A DNA stretch of 64,000 bases, taken from positions 248,001 through 312,000 of the forward strand of contig JAUKNK010000151.1 of the NCBI GenBank assembly GCA_030765055.1, in the 5' to 3' direction. The translations under genes and the position numbers were made by a program. The notes under the pieces are model-generated. The model made no database searches. It was not told the origin of the DNA and was given only the letters and a program-made list of their open reading frames with translations. The stretch is from Mantis religiosa. Its lineage: Eukaryota; Arthropoda; Insecta; Mantodea; Mantidae. Below are positions 45,795-55,494 of this stretch, piece after piece (positions within the stretch are counted from its first letter, which is position 1; each line of letters begins with the position of its first letter).

Positions 45795-47126
45795 CGAGGC
45801 ATGTTTTTTTAAGTCAGTACCGTTTTGCGATTTCGCCGTCGCAGCGCTACGGTTGGCATTCTGCGCATGCGCGGTGGTTACCTACATCTCTCGTCTACGC
45901 ACTAACGCCCTTACAGTCTGATTCTTCATTGTATACGTTGGTTACTGAGTGTTTAAGATGCCTCCGACAATCGTGAGTCCCGCCGATTGTGAGGTACGGG
46001 CTGTTATACGATTTCTTAGTGCTAAAGGCGTAAAACCGATCGATATTCATCGTGAGATCTGTGAAGTTTACGGACAAAACATGATGAGTTTTGGAATGGT
46101 AAGGAAATGGGTGAGAGCATTTAAAGATGGCCGCACAAATGTGCATGATGAAGAACGGAGTGGGCGTCCTTCGGTCGTTACTGAAGATTTGGTGCAGAAA
46201 GTGGGCGGAAAGGTGAGAGAAAACAGACGCTTTATAATTTCATCATTGTGCGACTATTTTCCTCAATATTCTCTTAGTGTTTTGTAGCGCATTGTGACCG
46301 AGAACTTGAAGTACCATAAATTGTGTTCACGTTGGGTTCCGAAAATGTTGACGGATTTGCACAAAACCCAACGTTTAAGCAGTGTATTGACATTCCTTGA
46401 GCGGTACCACAATGAAGGTGAAGATTTTTTAGACCAAATTGTTACTGGTGAGCAAACATGGGTGGCCTACGTCACACCAGAATCGAAACAACAATCCACG
46501 GAATGGCGACATTCATCATCACCCACAAAAGTGAAGTTTAAGCAAACAATTTCTTCCCGGAAAATCATGTGAACAGTCTTTTGGGACAGAAAAGGAGTAT
46601 TGCTAGTGGAGTTTCTGCCTCGTAATGAGACAATCATTGCAGCGTCTTATCGTGAGACATTGAAAAATCTGCGCCGTGCAATCCAGAACAAAAGACGTGG
46701 CAGGTTGAGTAAGGGTATCGTTTTGCTGCATGACAATGCCCGTCCACATGTGGCTAATCGGACCAAAGATCTCATCAAATCTTTTCAATTGGAAACTCTA
46801 GATCATCCTCCATACAGACCTGATCTGGCACCCAGCGACTATCATTTGTTCCTGCACTTGAAGAAACATCTGTGTGGTCAGCGTCTTCAAGACGATAACG
46901 AAGTCAAAACAGTTGTGATACAGTGGTTAACACGTCAGGCGGCAGAATTTTATAAGGAAGGTATTCAAAAACTGGTGCCACGTTATGACAAGTGCCTCAA
47001 TATTCACGGAAATTATATAGAAAAGTAGATTAAGGCACAGGCTTTCATGTAAAAATAAAATTACTGCGTTATCTATGCCAGTCGTTTTTAATTCCAAAAC
47101 GGTACTGACTTAAAAAACATGCCTCG
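45795..47126 (+). mobile_element. Full-length mariner element (1332 bp)
   Basis: Inverted ends 'cgaggcatg' plus a T-run and 'aagtcagtaccgttttg' (45795) and the complement 'caaaacggtactgactt...catgcctcg' (ending 47126) match over ~32 bp. TA flanks both sides (45793-45794, 47127-47128). The length is typical of mariner. It sits inside the LINE RT between the LVFNI and YADD motifs. Removing it and one TA restores the LINE reading frame, which is direct proof of insertion. Confidence 0.95.
45958..47028 (+). pseudogene. Mariner D34D transposase, two stop codons
   Basis: A single frame of about 356 residues. HTH1: 'EVRAVIRFLSAKGVKPIDIH', 'MVRKWVRAFKDGRTNVHDE'. Then 'RSGRPSVVTEDLVQKV', HTH2 remnant, 'YHKLCSRWVPKMLTDLHK', first catalytic block 'IVTGEQTWVAYVTPES' (canonical TGDETW, so Asp to Glu), 'EWRHSSSPTKVKFKQTIS', 'VLLHDNARPHVANRT' (second Asp) and 'HPPYRPDLAPSDYHLFLHL' (third Asp, 34 residues on). 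The C-terminus ends 'KLVPRYDKCLNIHGNYIEK'. Stops lie at 46285-46287 (TAG) and 46570-46572 (TGA). There is no frameshift, so it is a fairly young but inactive copy. The ATG at 45958 is chosen for its fit to the family N-terminus; 45949 is also in frame. Confidence 0.9.
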
Positions 47127-48111
47127 TATTTATGCAAAACCTTTCAAATACAATTCCCATATCCACAGCTATGTATGCCGATGACACCGTTATTTTCTAT
47201 TCGCATCCAGACTTAAGTACAGCAATCATCAGGCTAACAAATATAATTAAATATGTTGTGTAAGTGGTTCAAAATGTGGCGAGTAGTATTAAATACTAAT
47301 AAAACGGAAACGAAAATAGTCCCCTTATGTTCTTATGAAAATCCACCCCCCCCCCCCCCACTGGATCTGCAAGGAAATAAAACTAACATGGAAGCCTCCG
47401 GAATCACCAGTCAAATATTTAGACGTAATGCTTGACACTAAATTAACCTGTAATTCTCATATATCTTACATTTCCACAATAGTCATTTCTAGAATTAAAA
47501 AGCTGTATCCATTGCTACAGAAGAAATCACAGCTTGGTCTGGAGTGCTCAATATTGATCTACAAGTCTCTTATACGCCCCATAATTTCTTACGCTGCTCC
47601 TGTATGGGGTGGGCATTCATCGACTTCAGGTTATACAAAACAAATTTCTCCGCAGTATTACAAAGGCTCCATGGTTCGTTAGAAATGATCAACTCCATCA
47701 GGAACTTGGTATTCTTCCCATACTGTACTTCAAATTGATATCAAAGACATTCTCCGTTAGATTATCCGAAGTACCAGGCGCTGTAACCTATGACATTGGA
47801 CGACGAAACTTTGAAAGGACCAGACTGAAAAGAAAACTGCCTCAAGACATCCTACTCACTGATTCAGAAGATAGCGATTTTTCTCACTAATTCAAAGCAT
47901 ATCCTCTATTTTTCTCAAAACACCACGGAACATAATCTAGCCTTGCATATCTAACCTCACTTTTCATTTGTTATCCATCTTATTTAATGTTATTGTATGT
48001 GTTAGTTATCCTGTTATATACTTTGTATTTTATTATCTTTCATTTAAATATGTTCTTAATTATCAATAATAACTATACACTAGTAACACAACTTCACTTA
48101 TCTTATTTAAA

Positions 48112-48154
48112 TCCTGGTGCCGGTTTCAAAGCAAAACATCTGCTTCATCCTCAG
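48112..48154 (-). ncRNA. Candidate hammerhead-like motif in Penelope terminus
   Basis: On the minus strand: CTGAGGA, then a 5-6-bp stem (AAGCA/TGCTT), GAAA, then CCGG..C-rich complement. The same words occur at 50481-50523 and 62502-62543. Penelope-like terminal repeats are known to carry hammerhead ribozymes, which prompts the call. Against it, an extra base sits next to stem II, an A precedes the expected cleavage UH, and no stem I pairing was found. Confidence 0.3.
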
Positions 48155-48261
48155 CCACTCAGCTTGACACTCACCCACTAACTGACCTTTTTTTTCCTCG
48201 GTAACACTGGGTTACTGACTTTAACCATATGCTGTTCTTTTTAGGTATGATTTTAACCTCA

Positions 48262-49508
48262 TTAAGGGTATGTATGACTGAAATTTCATGAAAATCGTGA
48301 AAATAACGACTTTTTTATTTTAATTCTATAAAATAATTTAGACATTCCCGAATGTGAAAAATGCATAATTTGCCTCCGAACGCCATTTTTAAATGCTTTT
48401 TTAAATGTCGGTGGCATTTAAACTCTGTCAGAGTCACGCCCTCTTTTGCCTACATCCACATTCTTTGTCTGTTTTCCGTTCTTAAATTTTCAATTCAAAA
48501 AAAAAGAAAAATAAGGCTTTCAGACAAAATAGTTCCTAAAATTTTGCCAATATATCAGAGGCTGGCTTCTACAACATTACTAGAGAGGTGCAAAACAGGA
48601 AAAACACAGAATGCCAATGAATCTTTGCATCATGTCATATGGAATAAGTGCCCAAAGGAAGTTTTCATATCAAATCAAAAATTGGATCTTGCTGTTATTA
48701 AAAGCATCAGTGAGTTTAACATGGGTAGTCTTAAGTCATTGGAGCTGCAGCAAAATATCAAAGGTGAAAGTATAGTAGACTCAGCAAGGAAAACTTCAGT
48801 GCAGCGAGATCAGACTCGTATCCTGCAAAGCAAGAAGCGAAGTTGTGCAGAAGAAAAGCAACATCTAAAGAAGAAAAAGGTGGGAAAAGCAGCAACAGAG
48901 GAGAGGAAAAAGAAATCTGAGGGTCCAACCTATCAGCCTGGTGGATTTTAATGTGAGTTATGCAATCAAATCTTTAATCGCTGTTTTCTCAATGTTCATA
49001 TTTTCAGCATTTTTCTTCCTGTAAAATGCTCCTTGCAATGCAGTTTTTGTACTACATTCATGAAATTTCCTACACAGGTTCAGAATATCATGAGGAATGG
49101 AAATTGCCCTAGATTTTATTGTGAAATGTATATAAGCATATATTTTTAATTTTCAAACACAAAACTTACAGTTTTTTTAGACAAAAAAGAATATTTGTAA
49201 ATTAAAAAATGTTTGTGACCTAAACTAAAGGAGACACCGAAAAACCCAGAGCAATTTCAAAAAGTATGTGTATTATGAACATAGGGTTAAAATATTAGAC
49301 CAAAATTCAAAATATTTTGTCGCAAGGGACTTTTTTAGTGACGTAACAAAAAACATACAAAATTTATCATAATTTCTAAACTGCTGGAGAAAAATGGTTT
49401 AAATTTTGGTTGTTACATGTTTACATTATACTACACATATGGTGAAAATTTGAAAAAGCTAGCATTATTAGTTCAGAATTTGAAAATTTTAGTCATACAT
49501 ACCCTTAA
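48262..49508 (+). mobile_element. Kolobok-like TTAA transposon, copy 2, both ends intact
   Basis: TTAA at 48262-48265 and 49505-49508. Inverted ends read 'gggtatgtatgactgaaatt' and the complement 'aattttagtcatacataccc'. The inner sequence matches copy 1 (5081-6307) throughout. A TTAA target duplication with RGG-type ends is a feature of Kolobok (piggyBac also uses TTAA, but its ends differ). Only the last part of a transposase is encoded, so it is non-autonomous. It lies inside Penelope-like element 1. Confidence 0.7.
48361..48951 (+). CDS. C-terminal part of a Kolobok/Mutator-like transposase
   Basis: Open for 196 codons; the first ~50 residues up to 'FSIQKKRKIRLSDKI' are probably not original coding. 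From there: 'LPIYQRLASTTLLERCKTGK', 'TQNANESLHHVIWNKCPKEV', 'LDLAVIKSISEFNMG' and a lysine-rich tail ending 'GPTYQPGGF'. The 'LL.RC..G.TQN.NES.H..IW..CPK' pattern is the last conserved block of arthropod proteins often labelled mutator-like transposase. The catalytic DDE core is absent. It is unlikely to be functional, but it is the only TE reading frame here of this length without a stop. Copy 1 has the same frame with a stop. Confidence 0.55.
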   Translation: MHNLPPNAIFKCFFKCRWHLNSVRVTPSFAYIHILCLFSVLKFSIQKKRKIRLSDKIVPKILPIYQRLASTTLLERCKTGKTQNANESLHHVIWNKCPKEVFISNQKLDLAVIKSISEFNMGSLKSLELQQNIKGESIVDSARKTSVQRDQTRILQSKKRSCAEEKQHLKKKKVGKAATEERKKKSEGPTYQPGGF

Positions 49509-49538
49509 GTGTTTTATTCACATTTATAATGCACGATT

Positions 49539-50342
49539 TTAAAGAGTCATTCTTAATGCTTGTGTAATCTTCTCCTTGCAGTAAAAGTTGTAATCGTGTT
49601 TCTCTAATGTTACAACTTTGTTCCCTTTATCAGCTTTAGTAAATATAACATCTTTTTCTTTTAATGATTTAATGATATGTTTACTGTAATTTTCTTTAGG
49701 GTGGTTTTTATTTAAATTTTGCAAGATTTTGCTACATTTCATTTTAACCAATGCTTTATCATTTTCTTTTAAATCCTGACTTGCGATTTCAATGTCAACG
49801 ACGTAATCTTCAAAATTTTTTGAAAAACCTACACACGTTTCTATGCCTTTGTTTAAAACGTTGGCTTCTTTTTCATTAAGACTACAAGTTGAAAGATTAA
49901 TCACATTATCCTTTTTATTATTATTTTGTGTTGTTGTTTTTATTTCTTTTTGCTTTTCGCACAATCTTTTTAATTTATCTTTTAACCTTTTTGTTTTACT
50001 TTTCATAGGGAAATTAAGATTTGCCAATAATTTATATTTAAGATTAAGCCAACCTAAGTTTCCTAAAACCTTCATTTATTTTAGATGTAAGTTATATAAT
50101 TTCAGTTCAATATTCTTTAAATTTTTGAAATGCAAACTCCTTTCTGTTTGAATAACTTTTCTATCTGCCGCCATTTGCTGAACATTATCTCTACGTTTCA
50201 AACACAGATTTAAAAAACGAATATCCACAAAAGTGTGCCTTTTCTTTACTTGGAGTTTACAGAACTGTTTAGTTTCATATTTAACATTATTAAAATTTAA
50301 ATTGAACGAGTTAATACTCTTCTTTGAGCTATTCATACTCAC
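49539..50342 (-). pseudogene. Penelope-like ORF, N-terminal region
   Basis: One frame with an in-frame TAA at 50076-50078. Lysine- and asparagine-rich, basic N-terminus, a likely coiled stretch ('KSKTKRLKDKLKRLCEKQKE'), then 'CSLNEKEANVLNKGIETCVG', 'VVDIEIASQDLKENDKALV' and 'FTKADKGNKVVTLEKHDYNF'. The ADKGN-type motif shortly before the RT palm is typical of Penelope-like elements and related retroelements. It ends where the element is deleted, close to the nested TTAA transposon. Confidence 0.7.
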
Positions 50343-50612
50343 CCCTACAAAGTGACCAATTCAATGCTTCAACCAAGTCACAATAGTTATGTAAAAAACT
50401 GAAGCTGCTGACAGTGAAGCAAACTAGGTTATCAATAATAACTAAACAGTGGTAACACAACTTCAATTATCTTGTTTAAATCCTGGGACCGGTTTCAAAG
50501 CAAAACATCTGCTTCATCCTCAGCCACTCAGCTTGACACTTACCCATTAACCTAGTTTGCTTCACTGTCAGGAGCTTCAGTTTTTTACATGTTCTTAATT
50601 GTTTTCTATTTG

Positions 50613-51592
50613 ATTAATTAATGGAAATTAATTGTTCTTTCACACTGGCCGTGTATAGGCTAAATTGTGGAAACGTAGAGTCAGACTGAAAAATTCAATA
50701 CCATAGCCGGGATTTGAACCACGGATCTTCTGGTTTCCGTCCAGCCGCACTACCATTGTGCTACTATGGGCAACGTGCCGATATGACATTAAATTCTCCA
50801 ACTGATTCGTATTTTCCCGGTAAACCACTTAGGAGTTCTCATAAACACATGAGACAACTACCTCAATGGCGACTTACTACTTGTAAGTACTTTAAGGCCC
50901 GGGTTTTTTATAGTAAACCACTATGGCATTGAATTTTTCAGTCTGACTCTACGTTTCCACAATTTAGCCTACACACGGCCAGTGTGAAAGAATAATTAAT
51001 TTCCATTAATTAATCTAATAGTGGTTTACTATAAAAAAACCGGGCCTTAAAGTACTTACAAGTAGTAAGTCGCCATTAAGGTAGTTGTCTCATGTGTTTG
51101 TGAGAACTCCTAAGTGGTTTACTGGGAAAATACGAGTCAGTTGGAGAATTTAATGTCATATCGGCACGTTGCCCATAGTAGCACAATGGTAGTGCGGCTG
51201 GACGGAAACCAGAAGATCCGTGGTTCAAATCCCGGCTATGGCATTGAATTTTTCAGTCTGACTCTACGTTTCCACAATTTAGCCTACACACGGCCAGTGT
51301 GAAAGAATAATTAATTTCCATTAATTAATCTAATAGTGGTTTACTATAAAAAAAAACCGGGCCTTAAAGTACTTACAAGTAGTAAGTCGCCATTGATGTA
51401 GTTGTCTCATGTGTTTGTGAGAACTCCTAAGTGGTTTACTGGGAAAATACGAGTCAGTTGGAGAATTTAATGTCATATCGGCACGTTGCCCATAGTAGCA
51501 CAATGGTAGTGCGGCTGGACGGAAACTAGAAGATCCGTGGTTCAAATCCCGGCTAAGGCATTGAATTTTTCAGTCTGACTCTACGTTTCCAC
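50613..51592. mobile_element. Small foldback/tRNA-like element with 13-bp TSD
   Basis: 'tgttttctatttg' flanks it (50600-50612, 51593-51605). Inside are three modules of one type: terminal word 'ttaatggaaattaattgttc' plus 'cacactggccgtgt', a tRNA-like stretch (50701-50771 minus; 51171-51243 plus; 51487-51560 plus), a ~57-bp linker and one 91-bp unit. The first module is inverted relative to the other two, making a foldback. The 91-bp unit is the one amplified at 37778-42785. A long TSD and a tRNA-like B box point to target-primed (SINE-like) movement despite the foldback shape. No coding capacity. Confidence 0.8.
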
Positions 51593-51759
51593 TGTTTTCT
51601 ATTTGTTTATATTATAAATCTATCACCTATTGTATATGTTAGAGGGAAGTTATTCCTGAGTTGTTAATTTGTATACAGTACTTATGTAATTTATCGATGG
51701 CTTGTATAGCAATACTGCTGATCAGCCAAATAATAAATCTAAAAAAAGGTTTTCATTTG

Positions 51760-53380
51760 ACTCATCCTCGTAATTAAATAAACAGAACCTTTCTTTACGA
51801 TTTTCTTTACTATATTTAAGAATTTTCACAGTTTAGTTTCGATGGGAGCTTTTTAACTTCTGTGATTCCCAGCGTCGCCTCTGTTTTGGGTGTAAAACAC
51901 CATTTAATTTTCCTCAAATGCCTATCTCCCTCGGCGAATTATGAATCCTGGACCTAGAGACTGGGTTAACAGTTGGAAATACTTAATAGAATCCCTTTTT
52001 ATAGTTTGTAAAAGACCGGAGGCAGTTTTAGTACACTATTTAGGAATTAAATGCGACGGCTGGAGGCACTGGTGCCATTTTTCTCCTCTAGACAATCGTA
52101 AAAACAAACTCGAGCGGAAATAGCTTGAAGAAGGACTAGAAATCCAGAGTTTAATGTGATTTTGATAGCTGAGGGTGTAGGTATTCTTGAAGCGTACCTC
52201 TCACAGTTTGGTACTGATATGACGTGTTGTAAAATCGATATTACTGACCAGCACACCATGAATATTTTAGTTATAAAATCCCCAACCGGAATTACTCGGC
52301 AACCAATTTTGTGGAACCATGCAGAGCGAGAATGCAGAAATGGGGAGGTGCCGGGTATAAAACATACATGCATCGGAAAATGGTACCACCACCTTTTTAC
52401 GGCGTTAACTTCCACGCCTTTCAAGTGATTGCGAAACAATTAACGAGCTGCTTTTTCCAGAGTGTGACTGTTAGTGAAAGACTTGGGCCTCTTTCATTTG
52501 TTTTATTATTCTCAGGTAGGACTAACATAGAGCTCCTTCAAATGTCATGTTTATGATTTATCTACTGCAAAAGTATAAAAGCAGTGCAATTATTGCATTC
52601 TACACAAATATTTCACTGGAGAGAGATAAATAAAAGGCAGCATTTTAAAAAAGGTTTGTGCATAAACATCATAACTCAAAAACGAAAACTAGGAAAACAC
52701 ACACAAGCATTTAAATAAAAAATTATATTATTCTATCTCTTACATAGAAAACGCTTCCAAAAGCCTCATTTTCTCAAGGTTGTTTTGAAACGTCACCGTA
52801 GGATTACAGCCGTTGCGTAGTTTATAACTTAACTAGTCCAAATTTTGGTGTCGCAGATTCGAAGCTCTGTTAGGTATAATTAAATATTACATTATTAAAT
52901 ATTACATGATTCTGTGATTAGGCAGCGCAGGAAACACTGGTGTGCTAACCACAAAAGTTGTTATTGGGACGCACCGGCAACGAAAACAAAAACATTACTC
53001 ATTGGTCTTTATCAGTGACTCTAGCCTGCCTTTCAGGTAATGAGACAAATGACAGTTACTTGTCAAAAAGTCAACTAATAACTCGGACAGTTGAAGGTTA
53101 CTGTTCAGTGTAAAACTACACATTCCGTCCTAACAGAGAGGATTTTGCGTGTACTTAGATAGCAAATCCAAGTAATATGGAGCGCTATACGAACGCCGAA
53201 ATGACGGATATGGTTTTGATGGATGGAAGAGCTGAAGGGAGTTTAACCAACGCACTATTAATTTAGTTTCATTAAAAATATGAATTGTAAAAATAGTTAA
53301 ATCAATTACAATATATATTTAACTTCAGAGCATTTTGTTATGATCTTAATTGTACAATACTTCCAATTAATTACTCTAAA
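51760..53380. other. Unassigned sequence
   Basis: Includes a 130-codon minus-strand frame at 52047-52439 overlapping shorter plus frames. None shows motifs I recognise. No repeats shared with the rest of the window. Confidence 0.4.
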
Positions 53381-53381
53381 T

Positions 53382-54048
53382 ACGAGGTACGTACAGAAAG
53401 TAGGTTCTCTTTGCTAATAAAATTAATTTGTGTAAAGATACAGAAAAATTATATATTGCACAAAATTCCACAACCTTTAAACAACTTTTCCACGTAACTG
53501 CCGAACTTTTGCAGGTATTTGTCATGGCGAGGCACAAGTTTTTGTATACCTTCTTCATGGAAGTTTGCCGTCTGTGTCTTCAACCAGTTGGAAACATTTT
53601 CCTTCAGCTCTTCGTTATTGTTGAAGTGTTGACTGCCAAGGAACGATTTGAGGTTCAAAAACAGATGCAAGTTGCTAGGAGCAAGGTCAGGGGGGTGGTC
53701 AAACACGTCCCAGTGGAATCCCTGAAGCTTTTCGTCGCATTTTCAGTGTGTAGTCGTGCGTTGTCGTGAAGAAACACAACACCTTTTGACAGCCGATCAA
53801 TTTCAATTAGTGTCACTTTCCTAGCATTCAGAAAACTAATCACAGATCTGATTTCACAAGCGGCGGGATTTTCAATCAACACCGACATTGTAAACAAGCA
53901 CAACAAAGCGTACGTGGCTGACAGCGATCTCACAATAGCGCACGTTTCTTCTCCTTGATACAGAGCGTCTACCGCGCATGGCGGAACTGAGATCGCAGCG
54001 CTGCAGCGGAGATAAATTGACCTTACTTTCTGGGGACACCTTGTATCA
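53382..54048 (-). mobile_element. Mariner with internal deletion (~667 bp)
   Basis: The ends 'acgaggtacgtacagaaagt' (53383) and the complement 'acaaggtgtccccagaaagt' (54048) are imperfect TIRs flanked by TA. On the minus strand the start of the transposase ('MSVLIENPAACEIRSVISFL') runs directly into 'LSKGVVFLHDNARLHTENAT', so the segment from HTH1 to the second catalytic block is deleted. After a frameshift come 'DHPPDLAPSNLHLFLNLKSF' (third Asp changed to Asn) and 'EEGIQKLVPRHDKYLQKFGS', ending near 53449. Deletion derivatives like this are common for mariner. Confidence 0.85.
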
Positions 54049-54620
54049 AAAGCTTCCTTTACAGTTACAAATGCTTTATTTAGTGTTATTGAACACGTGA
54101 AATAAAATGCTCGTCTCATTGTATAAGCTATTTAGTTTTGGTTAATGTATCTACAACTCTTTAATGTTGTTTTCTGTTCTGTTTATCATTTATGCGTCCA
54201 TCCTCAACCTCACTAACATTAACTTTCCTCTAAAAGGTATACGTTGCATGTGTCTACCAGCTTATTTGTCATCATGGACTGCTATAACGGAATTTTGGAA
54301 CACGTTAAACACTCGTAAGCAATAAACTCTTTATAGCAGTTTCATAACTCAAAGAAATTCTTAATAGTAGCAAACTACCGCGGAGTATGTCGGTATGTTT
54401 ATAAACAGTAACAGCACGCGGCACGACGTGTGACCTATACCTGCGAACTCCGACAGCGTGAGGCACGCGTCGTTGTTTCTCTCACTGCCTAATCCACACT
54501 CACTCTGGAGAATTTTAATGTGGCTATATTGGAGGTAAAACCCATCTATATGTGACGCATAGAAGCTGAGAAAATACTTCTATATGTTCGTTCGGTGTCG
54601 GTGTGAAACAACCTATATAT
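54049..54620. other. Unassigned sequence
   Basis: No gene or repeat recognised. Confidence 0.4.
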
Positions 54621-54623
54621 GAA

Positions 54624-55492
54624 GACATGCCCGGAAAAACGGGCTAACCCTAAAAAAAGCGGTTAGTGCTGCCCTCTGTTGCTGCAACAGAGAGCTATCT
54701 TTTCTTGTGTTGGTCTATCCTCCAGCAATCATATAACGCTAAATAGATAGAGGTGAAGTTCTTGCATTTCGTGATATCCTTTTCATATGATGTCAAAAAC
54801 GGGTTAACCTGTTCATGCACTTTGCCTGTCATCTAGTGGCACTCATGGTAACTAACATATGAACAGGATAACCATTACATCAACTAGGACATTCGAAGGA
54901 AAATAATATCTGGCAAACCATCCCTTACTTATGTCACATTTCCTCCAAAATATAATGGTCCAAGATCTATAAATCCTGAAAAATTAAAGGACTTACAAGA
55001 TCTGATGAATTATACACCACCAATTAATCATGAGTACTATAAAACTCTTAAACCTGAGACCACAGCTTCTGAGAATATTACTGATGAAGCATCTTTTTAT
55101 CAGCCTGACTACAACTAAAAAGCATGTACCTAGTTTCCAAAATGATATACTTATTGAAAAGTGGAGTAATCCAAAGTGTACCATGTATAAATATACCAAA
55201 AGACACACCTATTAGTTTCACCTAAAATTGTAAAATGTATATAGAATAAAACTTAAGTAAAAGATGACAAAGGTTTTCACTTCATTTTCATTATTTTTAT
55301 TTATTGTTATTAGATCAGTCATGTTTTGGGTTCTATTAATGATAACCCTGATAATATATACTGTGTTCTTGAGACTCATATTCTCAGAAATGAAATAAAA
55401 TAATCTTAACAATTTCTTTCAGCCTCATTCACAAAGCATTTGTATTCTCCATTTTTTAAAAATGTGGGTTAACCCGATCTTCCGGGCATGTC
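54624..55492 (+). mobile_element. TIR element with orphan transposase-like C-terminus
   Basis: Ends 'gacatgcccggaaaaacggg' (54624) and the complement 'gggttaacccgatcttccgg...gcatgtc' (55466-55492) are ~26-bp inverted repeats. Inside, 'cgggttaacctgttcatg' (about 54790) and 'catatgaacaggataacc' (about 54855) add sub-terminal symmetry. 54890-55110 reads 'KPSLTYVTFPPKYNGPR', 'LKDLQDLMNYTPPINHEYYK' and 'ENITDEASFYQPDYN', ending in a stop. This resembles the C-terminus of an orphan family common in arthropod genomes (pattern L.DL...IPP..H.FY..L). Superfamily not identified; TSD unclear. Confidence 0.55.
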
Positions 55493-55494
55493 AT

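Larger units (their letters stand above)
48062..50589 (-). mobile_element. Penelope-like element 1, internally deleted
   Basis: The 11-bp 'tgttcttaatt' flanks it (48051-48061, 50590-50600). On the minus strand the 5' part holds a ~200-bp terminal region (50389-50589) bounded by a ~40-bp inverted repeat ('gaagctgctgacagtgaag' and complement), then the ORF N-terminus (50342-49539). The Kolobok-like copy 2 follows (48262-49508), and last the 3' terminal region (48062-48187). That last region repeats the 5' one ('cagccactcagcttgacac', 'tttcaaagcaaaacatctgc'). RT core and GIY-YIG are missing. The element matches 62414-63770 in its terminal sequence. Confidence 0.7.
45455..51748 (+). mobile_element. 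Jockey-type LINE, 5'-truncated, carrying three nested insertions
   Basis: Flanked by an exact 11-bp TSD 'gttttcatttg' (45444-45454, 51749-51759), with a 3' A-tail at 51741-51747. LINE coding appears at 45471-45794 ('YQFGFRPLHSTTHQLLRV', 'FLDIAQAFDTVWHTGLL', 'GVPQESILAPLVFNI') and resumes after the mariner at 47129 with 'MYADDTVIFYSHP' (YADD intact), 'WRVVLNTNKTETKIV', 'SLIRPIISYAAPVWGG' and 'VIQNKFLRSITKAPW', ending at 47890. The 3' UTR is split by a Penelope-like element and a foldback element. Without inserts the LINE fragment is about 1.4 kb. A poly-C expansion at 47346-47359 adds a frameshift. Confidence 0.85.

Noticed and set aside
52047..52439. 130-residue protein gene (minus)
   Set aside because: No motif, overlapping frames on both strands, no support from context.
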